A DNA stretch of 21,542 nt from Promethearchaeota archaeon (lineage in GTDB: Archaea > Asgardarchaeota > Lokiarchaeia > Sigynarchaeales > SOKP01): contig JAUWBH010000101.1 of NCBI GenBank assembly GCA_030605085.1, forward strand, positions 1-21,542, in the 5' to 3' direction. This document shows positions 1 to 6,107 of this stretch, piece after piece; the first letter of the stretch is position 1; each line of letters starts with the position of its first letter. The translations under genes and the position numbers were made by a program. Under the pieces are notes generated by a model. It did no database searches. It had not been told where the DNA came from and was given only the letters and a program-made list of their open reading frames with translations.

Positions 1-1
1 A

Positions 2-193
2 GAATTAGTAATTGAAATAACCCCTGGAAAAATTAAGTGTCGAGAATGTAGTAAAATCTCAACTGTGACTTTAAATGAAGAGGCTTAATTAACGGGACTT
101 CAATTGTTTCAATGTAAACACTGTGAAAGTAAAAACACTGAAATAGTGGAAGGGAAAAAAGCTAATGTAAAGAATATTAAAATTCAAGAATAA
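2..193 (+). CDS. hypA: HypA-like nickel metallochaperone, C-terminal part, interrupted by an in-frame TAA
   Basis: The gene starts before the window. Read in one frame it gives a beta-strand segment (ELVIEITPGKIK), a first CxxC (CREC), an in-frame TAA at 86-88, then a second CxxC (CKHC) and a tail ending NVKNIKIQE. This matches the zinc ribbon and C-terminal strand of HypA/HybF, which delivers nickel to [NiFe] hydrogenase; the order CxxC, spacer, LFxC, xxC, EIVxG, KxIxxx is typical of the family. The stop falls in the spacer between the two zinc-binding pairs and everything after it is intact. As read, the spacer is about 21 residues, against about 12-13 in the HypA proteins I know. Removing 21 nt (83-103) would leave 14 residues and keep LFQC. 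It is either interrupted by a mini-intron or a recent pseudogene. No neighbouring hydrogenase gene is visible. Confidence 0.65.
83..103 (+). other. Candidate 21-nt BHB-type mini-intron in hypA (weak)
   Basis: GAAG at 77-80 pairs with CTTC at 98-101, giving a perfect 4-bp helix. The 3-nt bulges at 81-83 and 102-104 match the archaeal bulge-helix-bulge layout. Cutting between bulge bases 2 and 3 removes 83-103, deletes the TAA at 86-88, keeps the frame and joins NEE to LFQ before CKHC. There is no good inner stem, and 4-bp matches of this sort are expected by chance, so the exact borders are uncertain. Confidence 0.35.
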
Positions 194-373
194 ATTTTTG
201 AATAAATTTATCCTCATTGCTCAAGAAAACACCATTCTTTAGTTTTCTTCAATCAATGGTTTATTTCTGATTTTTCCACAAACGTTAAATATTAAGTTAA
301 TAATTAAGTTAATAAAAAATTATCTAACCATTATTACCGATTATTTATTTAAATTCCCGTTCAAATGACATAG
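194..373. other. Intergenic region with a hairpin downstream of hypA
   Basis: An 8-bp stem (AAGAAAAC at 223-230 with GTTTTCTT at 242-249, 11-nt loop) lies 30 nt after the hypA stop and is followed by a T-rich stretch. It may mark the end of the hypA transcript. The rest is AT-rich, with no ORF or RNA gene that I can support. Confidence 0.35.
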
Positions 374-1219
374 TTATGAAAGATTTAAGGTGTTAATATG
401 TTTTTGATAAAAAATTGCCTCGGCATTTAAACCTTGATCTACACAGAACTTTGTCAAATTTTTATATCTTTCAAGTGGATCAGCTCGACTTATCCAGCAT
501 ATTTTTGCCATACACTCGGGACAACATGCTAGTGGCCTCCTATCCGCTTCTTCTCGTGAATTTGAGCCATTCATCATGCAATTATATGAAATACAATGTT
601 TCAATGAAAAAATATGGGCAGTTTCGTGAGCCCCGGTTTTCATTGTGCGCAATAAGCATAGACGAAAATCTTTTTCACTATTCTCAGGATTTCCATTGCG
701 ATATATTGACCAAACACCTACTCTATGGAGGAGAGATCCTTGACCAAACACAAAATTCCATCCCTTACCAGGCCATAAATCTTCTGCTATAAATGCTATA
801 TACGCAGCAGCATTCTTAGGGAGGCGAGGCTTCAGAATTTTATACAAAACATATTTAGAAAGAATTTGATGATCACCCCATTGTGGATGGATTCGCTGTG
901 CTTGTGGTGGAATCTCTGACAAAGGGATGTCCTCTACGATAACTTTTGGCAAATTGTAAAATAGGCTCATAAATTCCGCTGTGAGTGTAATAATTTTCCG
1001 TTGAAGGCTAGATAAATCTCCTAAGGGTTGGATATAGATTATACGGCGTTTCTCTCGGGGAAGAACTGGATTGGAGTCAAGATATTCTTGGAAAGTTTGT
1101 CCTGATTCCTCTTTAAAGCTAAGCCATTCTCCTTTTTTAGGTTTTCCCATTTGTGTATGCAAAGGTCTTAATAGATTAATTTGCTCTTTTAATAATTTTT
1201 CAAAAGATTTCAATGTCAT
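374..1219 (-). CDS. amzA: Archaemetzincin (AMZ-like zinc metalloprotease), eukaryote-like motif
   Basis: A 281-residue protein with an ATG start. It carries the archaelysin/archaemetzincin signature: HETAH at residues 198-202, the third zinc-ligand histidine H208 followed at once by C209, then C214, the Met-turn-like CMMN, and a second CxxC (233-236). The four cysteines are expected to bind a structural zinc. Upstream, WNFVFGQ (about 154-160) is another family block. The stretch GSNSREEADRRPL and the later LERYKNL resemble human AMZ1/AMZ2 as I remember them more than typical euryarchaeal AmzA. One departure from the metzincin consensus HExxHxxGxxH is that the glycine is replaced by serine (S205). 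The length is between that of short archaeal AmzA (about 180-200 residues) and eukaryotic AMZ2. It is probably a soluble aminopeptidase-like zincin; its substrate is unknown. The gene is read separately from S8e, with 126 nt between them. Confidence 0.88.
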   Translation of the reverse strand: MTLKSFEKLLKEQINLLRPLHTQMGKPKKGEWLSFKEESGQTFQEYLDSNPVLPREKRRIIYIQPLGDLSSLQRKIITLTAEFMSLFYNLPKVIVEDIPLSEIPPQAQRIHPQWGDHQILSKYVLYKILKPRLPKNAAAYIAFIAEDLWPGKGWNFVFGQGSLLHRVGVWSIYRNGNPENSEKDFRLCLLRTMKTGAHETAHIFSLKHCISYNCMMNGSNSREEADRRPLACCPECMAKICWISRADPLERYKNLTKFCVDQGLNAEAIFYQKHINTLNLS

Positions 1220-1345
1220 ATTTCTCTATAAAAACTATTAAAATTGATAGTTATTAATGCTTCTATTTAAATAAGGTTAAACCTTGATATGAAGAAATTT
1301 AACGAGAATTAAATTTTAAAAGAATTAGCTCTAAAAATTTAAAGA

Positions 1346-1723
1346 TTAAATTAAAATCCCATTTAGGACGCCATGTTGGCCAGGGCGACTAGTAATTTTA
1401 GCTTTTCCAAGCTCTGTTTCGATTATAGCGCCTCTTGTAAGGATGTGCCTTCGATTTAAACCTCTTGAAGCTGCGTTGCTTTCGAATTTTAATATTCTCA
1501 CTTTCGAAGTTTTATTCGTTTGAGGATCTGTAACATTTATATACAAAGAAGAAAATAATTTAAGTTTATAATTACCCCCCATAACTCGTTGCTTTTTCTT
1601 TTTCTCTTTATTTACTGTTGTATGAATAGGAGGTCTCTCCAATTCCCGCTTTCTCTTCTTACGGAAATGTTTATATTTTTTACCAGTATATTTTCTTTTA
1701 CTTCTCCACTGACTTCTTGCCAT
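1346..1723 (-). CDS. rps8e: 30S ribosomal protein S8e
   Basis: A 125-residue, highly basic protein with the S8e family start (ARSQWRSKRKYTGKKYK), the ETxLGxAxITSRPGQHGVLNG C-terminal block (given here as ETELGKAKITSRPGQ plus HGVLNG) and the family's usual length for archaea. S8e is present in archaea and eukaryotes but not bacteria. It binds small-subunit rRNA. ATG start. It is divergent from the proteasome gene; the 181-nt gap between them must hold both promoters. Confidence 0.95.
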   Translation of the reverse strand: MARSQWRSKRKYTGKKYKHFRKKRKRELERPPIHTTVNKEKKKKQRVMGGNYKLKLFSSLYINVTDPQTNKTSKVRILKFESNAASRGLNRRHILTRGAIIETELGKAKITSRPGQHGVLNGILI

Positions 1724-1904
1724 AAAAAATTGACAATCCTAATTCAAATTTAATAATAGTGGTAATAAACGATATCTTTAAAATTTTTTTAAATTTAAGG
1801 CGTTTATAATTTTTTAAAGAAAAATATATTTAGTTCAATTCTTTACAAATAATATATAGCATTAAAAAAAGCAATTTTCATAATAGATTGAGATTAAGAT
1901 TTTA
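1724..1904. promoter_or_regulatory. Divergent promoter region between S8e and psmB
   Basis: AT-rich gap between two divergently read genes. A TATA-like element (AATATATAG, about 1850-1859) lies about 45-50 nt before the psmB start. On the minus strand a weaker TTTAAAGATA-like element precedes S8e. psmB has no clear Shine-Dalgarno sequence and may have a short or leaderless 5' end. Confidence 0.4.
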
Positions 1905-2543
1905 ATGATGGAAAATAATTCTAGTATTCGTAATTTAGACGAAGCTTCCATAAAAAAAGTTATGTCGGGAACCACGACTGTAGGAATAATTGTCAAAGAC
2001 GGAGTAATTGTTGGTACAGAGAGTCAAGCAACCGCCGGTTACATGGTAGCTACAAAAACAGCGCAGAAGTTATTTCAAATAAACGATTATACTTGTGCCA
2101 CTATAAGTGGAGGAGTTGCAGACTGCCAGTATGTTATCAATCAGATACAAGCGTTATCTAGACTTAAACAAGTTGAAGAAAATATTATTCCCGAGCCAAA
2201 ATACATTGCAAATATTACGAGAAATATTCTCTATCAAGGGCGTTCGTATTTTCTCGCATTGATGATTATTGGGGGGTATTCAGTAAAGGAGAAAGGCGGC
2301 AAGCTCTTTGGCATCGATCTTTTAGGTACACTTTACGAAGAGGATAAATTTATCGCCTTTGGGTCAGGATCACCGTTTTCCCTTGGTGTTTTAGAAGCAG
2401 ACTGGAAACCCGACTTGCCTAAATCTGATGGAATAAACTTAATAAAAACAGCCATTTCAGCATCGCGAGAAAGGGATGCTGCTTCTGGATTTCATATTCA
2501 AATTGCAGAAATTGATAAAGACGGCTTTAAACAGGTACAATAA
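1905..2543 (+). CDS. psmB: Proteasome beta subunit (N-terminal threonine hydrolase)
   Basis: 212 residues. A 22-residue propeptide ends in SG before the run TTTVG, so T23 would be the catalytic Thr1 after self-cleavage. Lys33 of the mature form is present (K55), as are the GSGSPFSLGVLE segment (Ser129 region) and RERDAASG (Asp166/Ser169 region). This is the 20S core peptidase, with four stacked rings degrading unfolded or tagged proteins. The usual Asp17 is Glu here (E39) and the residue normally Arg19 is Gln, a change close to the active site. The first two codons are both ATG; either may start. No alpha subunit is in the window. The next gene, convergent, is a JAMM isopeptidase-like protein, which suggests a protein-turnover neighbourhood. 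Confidence 0.93.
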   Translation: MMENNSSIRNLDEASIKKVMSGTTTVGIIVKDGVIVGTESQATAGYMVATKTAQKLFQINDYTCATISGGVADCQYVINQIQALSRLKQVEENIIPEPKYIANITRNILYQGRSYFLALMIIGGYSVKEKGGKLFGIDLLGTLYEEDKFIAFGSGSPFSLGVLEADWKPDLPKSDGINLIKTAISASRERDAASGFHIQIAEIDKDGFKQVQ

Positions 2544-2563
2544 AATATTCTCTTAATAATTTC

Positions 2564-3067
2564 TTATTCTTTAATTCTTTCCACTTCAACTTGCATAAGC
2601 TCCTCTTTAAAATAAATAAACCCGTTTAAATTGCTATTTGTAGCATCCATTATTGTCCAAACTAGATACTTAAAATTTTTTAATCCACAAGTATCTAAAA
2701 ATTTCATATGACCTAAATCTACTCCACTAGGATGAGAACCCGCAGGATGAGAATGAAATATGCTTATTAATTTTAAATTAAACTCATTATGAGCTTGTTT
2801 AAATACTCTGTTAAACTCTTCAAAATTTTCAATTAGAAATGCTACTGGGGATTTTCTATCAGATTCAAAACACTTAAAATTTTGACCAATGTAATGATAT
2901 TGGTACTGACCACTATTATTAAGTTCTATTGATTTAATATCTCCAAATATTAAGCCACACGCTTCGTTAGGACTCGCGCTCACTACGCATTTTTTCAGTT
3001 GTTCAAGTAATTTTTGACTTAATATTATTTTTATATCTTTTTGGTATTTCGTTTTATAATCCTCCAA
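2564..3067 (-). CDS. JAMM/MPN+ metallopeptidase (possible deubiquitinase-like enzyme)
   Basis: 167 residues with a JAMM motif: Glu35 in NEACGLIFG, then HSHP at 105-108, Ser114 and Asp117 (HSHPAGSHPSGVD). The spacing between the second His and Ser is six residues, one fewer than in Rpn11 (seven). JAMM enzymes use a zinc ion to cut isopeptide bonds or C-terminal extensions of ubiquitin-like proteins; Asgard archaea are known to have ubiquitin systems with JAMM proteases. No ubiquitin or E1/E2 gene is visible here. The only in-frame start near the N-terminus is TTG (3065-3067), six bases after the stop of the upstream DUF4443 gene and in the same frame, separated by three consecutive TAA codons. 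A GGAGG lies just after, not before, this TTG. Translation is probably coupled to the upstream gene. Family assignment is secure; substrate is not. Confidence 0.85.
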   Translation of the reverse strand: MEDYKTKYQKDIKIILSQKLLEQLKKCVVSASPNEACGLIFGDIKSIELNNSGQYQYHYIGQNFKCFESDRKSPVAFLIENFEEFNRVFKQAHNEFNLKLISIFHSHPAGSHPSGVDLGHMKFLDTCGLKNFKYLVWTIMDATNSNLNGFIYFKEELMQVEVERIKE

Positions 3068-3073
3068 TTATTA

Positions 3074-3745
3074 TTATAATAAAGTTAAGGAAGCATTTAC
3101 TGCCACTAATCTTGCTCTTTCAGAATTATCTCCTAAACCTATAATTATTACATCTTTTTTTTCAAGATTATAATTTTTATCTATAACTTGGTTTTTAACG
3201 TATTTTTGGACATTATCTTTTATTTCCATCTGAAATTCATCACTTTCAGAAGCGGAAGTTAATGGGAAATGAAAATTTTCTCCATCGTAAACGAGGCATG
3301 TCGCTCCAATTCCATTTACCTTAATTGCTGCGTCTCTTTGAGCAATTCCATTCGTTATTTTTTCACTACTATTTTTAACTTGACATAAATAAGCATGTGC
3401 TCCTTTAAATTCAATTATTACATCTTTTAAGATTGATAAATCACCGTCGTTAATGAGAAGTATTACATTTTTAATTTTATTTAAATATTTTAAGCCAGCA
3501 TCCGTTAAAATATGCCCTTTTCGACGATTTTTGTCTGGTACCGCTACAAAATTCGTTTTTTTACTTAATTTGGTAATTAAAGATTTTGCGGTTCCTGAAC
3601 CAATTAATAATTCTTTTTGCAAACGATATCTACCAATCCCATCAGGATTTTCTCCAAATATAAATAAGGCTAAGAGGATATGAGCGTATTCGAAAGTTGG
3701 CTTGATTGTTTCACTATGAAACATTTCGTCTAATTCTTTTAACAT
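3074..3745 (-). CDS. DUF4443-like winged-helix protein
   Basis: 223 residues, ATG start. The N-terminal ~85 residues look like a winged helix (GIGRYRLQKELLIGSGTAK, then a wing with KGHILTDAGLKYL). The C-terminal half (about 105-220) is an alpha/beta domain with AQRDAAIKVNGIGATCLVY and DVIIIGLGDNSERARLVAVNAS. This two-part layout matches the archaeal DUF4443 family, whose function is not established; a regulator with a ligand-binding or sensor domain is a fair guess. It forms a tight pair with the JAMM gene downstream. The first few codons of this gene also occur as a remnant at 5680-5712, carried along by the histone-locus duplication. Confidence 0.75.
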   Translation of the reverse strand: MLKELDEMFHSETIKPTFEYAHILLALFIFGENPDGIGRYRLQKELLIGSGTAKSLITKLSKKTNFVAVPDKNRRKGHILTDAGLKYLNKIKNVILLINDGDLSILKDVIIEFKGAHAYLCQVKNSSEKITNGIAQRDAAIKVNGIGATCLVYDGENFHFPLTSASESDEFQMEIKDNVQKYVKNQVIDKNYNLEKKDVIIIGLGDNSERARLVAVNASLTLL

Positions 3746-4107
3746 CTCTATAAATAATATTGAATCGTTAATCTAAAAAAATTATTAATACAAATAATAT
3801 AATAGAATAAAATAATAAGTATTTGTATTGTTTTCATTTGACTTATTTACATCTTGATAATTTCTCAATTCTACGATTATCTTGATTTATATTAATTAAA
3901 ATGCTGTAATCCTTGCTAGATTTCCATCCTTTTGATTTGATCTCTCAGTATTTTAACTGTAAAACATAAATTATTAAGTCATAGATAACACAAAAAATCC
4001 ACATTTATCGTTTCGGTATTTGATCGAATTTTCTTTTTTTTCTTTATTTTCAACAATCTTTTCTATTTAGCAGAATATAGATAATTTATATGAGATTATA
4101 ATTCCAT

Positions 4108-4200
4108 AATTTAACGAAAATGAAATTACGGTAAAAAATTCCAAACTTGCACCAGATTGATCATCTCCGTAAGTTGGAATTTTGTCGTTAAATTTTTTTT
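4108..4200 (+). ncRNA. Candidate structured RNA with terminator-like end, upstream of histone copy 1
   Basis: A 10-bp outer stem (AATTTAACGA at 4108-4117 with TCGTTAAATT at 4185-4194) encloses a 13-bp stem (4135-4148 with 4171-4183, one bulged A), capped by a small AGAT/ATCT hairpin. The outer stem is followed directly by a run of eight T. The second copy (5884-5974) keeps the outer stem with an A-U to G-U change and keeps the AGAT/ATCT stem while its loop differs. The element lies upstream of the putative histone TATA element (4237-4247), so it is more likely a separate small RNA, or a terminator, than an mRNA leader. A TATA-like ATAATTTATATG lies about 25 nt before it. Confidence 0.45.
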
Positions 4201-4236
4201 ATTTTTTTCTTCATAAAATTAAGGATGTTCCTAAAT

Positions 4237-4340
4237 CTTTAAATATGTAAATGATTTATGTATATATGATAAACTCTTAAAAATATAATAAAAAAATAAA
4301 AATCAAAAATTAAATTTATAAAATAATAATAAAGTGGAGG
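4237..4340 (+). promoter_or_regulatory. Histone copy 1 promoter and ribosome binding site
   Basis: TTTAAATATG (4238-4247) is a TATA-like element; an archaeal start would fall about 25 nt later, near 4270. GGAGG at 4336-4340 lies 7 nt before the ATG at 4348. The segment is almost identical upstream of histone copy 2, with GGAGG at 6096-6100, which supports the ATG in both genes even though stops follow shortly after. Confidence 0.6.
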
Positions 4341-4347
4341 AATAAAA

Positions 4348-4587
4348 ATGTCTGATTATATCTCTTGGTCTCCAATAAGGCGCCTTATGAAACAATAAGA
4401 AGCATTTCGCTTCATATGACAAAATAAGGGTGCCGTTATTGTCGCTCGAGACGCTGTAAATGAATTAGTTGATTGGATGGGTCGCAGTGCTGAAAAAATT
4501 ACGAAAACAGCTCTTACATTAACAAAACATGGGAAGAGAAAGAAAGTGACTCGCGACGATATTTTACTCGCAATCAAATACTTCTAA
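4348..4587 (+). CDS. Archaeal histone, copy 1, interrupted by a 30-nt insertion with two stops
   Basis: Reading from ATG gives MSDYISWSPIRRLMKQ, TAA, six codons, TGA, then GAVIVARDAVNELVDWM and the rest of an archaeal histone to KYF and TAA. Removing 30 nt (4394-4423) joins LMK to HKGAVIV and yields a 69-residue single histone fold: alpha1 with IRRLMK, central helix from ARDAV to TKH, loop GKRKK, then VTRDDILLAIKYF. Archaeal histones of 66-70 residues wrap DNA as dimers and longer stacks; there are no tails here. The strong GGAGG upstream and the many synonymous differences from copy 2 after the stops indicate that the whole protein is made. Splicing of the 30-nt piece is the favoured explanation; ribosome bypass is the alternative. 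Confidence 0.85.
4394..4423 (+). other. Candidate 30-nt mini-intron in histone copy 1
   Basis: Contains both in-frame stops (TAA 4396-4398, TGA 4417-4419). Fold: outer helix CCTTA (4383-4387) with TAAGG (4425-4429); bulges ACA (4392-4394) and AAA (4422-4424); inner stem of ATA/TAT, one mismatch, then GAAGC (4399-4403) with GCTTC (4409-4413) around a 5-nt loop. The outer and inner helices and both bulges are in BHB register, but the 4-bp central helix has only two proper pairs (T4388-A4421, G4389-C4420). Cutting after bulge base 2 on each side restores the frame. The borders are therefore a model. A 27-nt unit starting at the TAA and ending with a CAA codon is another frame-preserving option. 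Confidence 0.6.
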
Positions 4588-4845
4588 ATCATGTTTCTGC
4601 TTTTCAGCAGAAAAAGTATCCTTGAGCGATAAAAATTATAATTCTTTTTTTTTTAACTTCTTAATTTTTCTTAGCTTCTGTTCATTAAAATTTAGTATTC
4701 TTTGCCTAATTTGTTTCCTTTTGATTTAGGCTCTTACATGTTTTAATGTAGAATTTTAATAAAGAAAAATTGGTGAGTATGAAATTATGGAAGTTGGAAA
4801 GAAAGTATGTAAATTACTATATACGCTCAAATTATAAAATCTATG
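4588..4845 (+). terminator. Histone copy 1 terminator and T-rich gap
   Basis: Six nt after the histone stop is a perfect 7-bp hairpin (TTTCTGC at 4594-4600 with GCAGAAA at 4607-4613), followed within 35 nt by a long T run. Archaeal transcription stops at T runs. The remainder up to the 7-TM gene is AT-rich and shows no gene. Confidence 0.5.
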
Positions 4846-5604
4846 TCATTTACCATTTTCGGATCTTATTAGAACATTTGCGAGGCGCTTAGGTAGAAAA
4901 AAAGCTAAATAAAATAAAATCCCACTTAAAATTACTAATGCCCTAAATAAAGCAGTAAAAAATGGATAGATTGTTGGCACAAAAGAGTCTGACAATATTC
5001 CGGCAGTATAAATAATAAACGCCATCAGCAGTAATCTACCTTTCCACTTAATAATTTTATCGTCAATTCTCATCGTTTTTAACGAAAAATGAACGCCCGT
5101 AAAAAAAATGCTTAAAAATCCAAACATTCCGAAAATTAAAACAAAAATACCGAAGCGAATGTTAAACTTTCCTTCTAGTGCTCCAACCAGAGCAATCAGC
5201 TCTGGATCTCCCGAAAATAATAAGATGTAAAAAGTAACGTAAAACATTCCGGCAATTACGCAATAAATATAAAAAAGAATTTTCTTTTTATCTAATTCGG
5301 TCAAAATACCATACGAATGAATCCAAATTAGAAGTGTCAATGGATATAACGACGCCGCAAAACATATATACATAACACTCGACAAACCATGATCTAAAAA
5401 AATATACATAATGAATGTAATGGAGGCGGATAACCACGGGCTGCCCATGAGTACCCAGAAAATGCCGACAGGGATAAGTCTATTGTTTTTAGATTTCTTA
5501 AATTTATACATAATTCCAATTCCAATAGAGATTGTTATTATTAAAGTAATTAAAGCGAATAATCCTTCAATAAATTCTATCTGATTTAAATCTGATACTG
5601 CCAT
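4846..5604 (-). CDS. Seven-transmembrane protein of unknown function
   Basis: 252 residues with an ATG start and about seven hydrophobic helices (roughly residues 12-34, 45-70, 76-97, 108-130, 146-172, 187-207 and 214-240). Charged loops are short (KFKKSKNNR, TELDKKK, KTMRIDDKIIKWKGR) and the C-terminus is basic (RLANVLIRSENGK). There is no soluble domain and no recognisable enzyme motif. Similar 7-TM modules serve as sensor inputs of membrane kinases in some archaea, but nothing here proves a sensor role. It lies between the two histone copies and is read against them, so it was present before, or trapped by, the duplication. Confidence 0.7.
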   Translation of the reverse strand: MAVSDLNQIEFIEGLFALITLIITISIGIGIMYKFKKSKNNRLIPVGIFWVLMGSPWLSASITFIMYIFLDHGLSSVMYICFAASLYPLTLLIWIHSYGILTELDKKKILFYIYCVIAGMFYVTFYILLFSGDPELIALVGALEGKFNIRFGIFVLIFGMFGFLSIFFTGVHFSLKTMRIDDKIIKWKGRLLLMAFIIYTAGILSDSFVPTIYPFFTALFRALVILSGILFYLAFFLPKRLANVLIRSENGK

Positions 5605-5679
5605 AAAAATAAACCATAAACTTTATTTCGTTTAAAAAAAGATAGGGTTTTCTTTTAAAAATTTTTTTAAATCAATGTT

Positions 5680-5712
5680 TTATTTTGTAATAAAATCTAA
5701 TTCTTTTAACAT
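5680..5712 (-). pseudogene. Remnant of the DUF4443 gene start, carried by the duplication
   Basis: Reading back from 5712 gives ATG then LKELD, identical to the first six residues of the DUF4443 protein at 3745, then four unrelated codons and a stop. The match continues into the leader (5713-5732 against 3746-3766). It marks the left edge of the copied block and is not expected to encode a working protein. Confidence 0.75.
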
Positions 5713-5883
5713 CTCCATAATTTATATTGAATAAAAAATAAAAATTATTAAGTTATTGATAACACAAAAAATCCGATTTGATGTCTTGGAGTTTGATCGA
5801 ATTTTCTTTTTTTTCTTGATTTTCAACAAAATATCTTAGTTTGCAGAAATTAAAAAAATTAGATGTAATAATAATGCCAAATC

Positions 5884-5974
5884 TTAGCGAAAATGAGATT
5901 TCGGTAAAAAATCCTAAACTTGCACCAGATTGTTCATCTCCATAAGTTGGAATTTTGTCGTTAATTTTTTTTTA
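5884..5974 (+). ncRNA. Candidate structured RNA with terminator-like end, upstream of histone copy 2
   Basis: Counterpart of 4108-4200. Outer stem TTAGCGA (5884-5890) with TCGTTAA (5958-5964) pairs throughout, with one G-U in place of A-U; the internal AACTT/AAGTT stem is kept, as is the AGAT/ATCT cap with a changed loop. A run of T follows (5964-5973). Persistence of pairing despite base changes favours a real RNA structure. Confidence 0.45.
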
Positions 5975-6107
5975 TTTTTTTCTTCATAAAATTAAGGATG
6001 TTCCTAAATCTTTAAATATGTAAATGATTTATGTATATATGATAAACTCTTAAAAATATAATAAAAAAATAAAAATTATAAAATAATAATAAAGTGGAGG
6101 AATAAAA

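Larger units (their letters stand above)
3729..4587. repeat. Histone-locus duplication, copy 1 (whole 5' region plus histone gene)
   Basis: This block runs from the first codons of the DUF4443 gene across a ~600-nt gap to the end of histone copy 1. It reappears with indels at 5696-6377. Shared landmarks, in order: the MLKELD coding start, GATAACACAAAAAATCC, a TGATCGAATTTTC stretch, the hairpin and T-run element, the TTTAAATATG TATA-like element, GGAGG, and the histone with its 30-nt insertion. Because copy 1 sits next to the complete DUF4443 gene, it is the likely source. Confidence 0.85.

Noticed and set aside
4386..4418. A perfect TATG/CATA central helix giving a 27-nt intron in the shared histone insertion
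   Set aside because: It keeps the frame, but it uses C4413 from the GAAGC/GCTTC stem and leaves no aligned inner or outer helix. Kept only as an alternative to the 30-nt model.
4356..4577. Minus-strand ORFs of 73 and 78 codons over the histone regions (4356-4577 and 6050-6286)
   Set aside because: They are antisense to the histone genes; the plus strand encodes a recognisable histone fold with a ribosome binding site and selection at third positions. The minus-strand ORFs only appear because the plus-strand gene has stops.
4348..4587. Histone copy 1 as a plain pseudogene, or a sequencing error
   Set aside because: A 30-nt insertion is not a typical sequencing error, it occurs identically in a second copy, and the downstream codons evolve as a functional protein.
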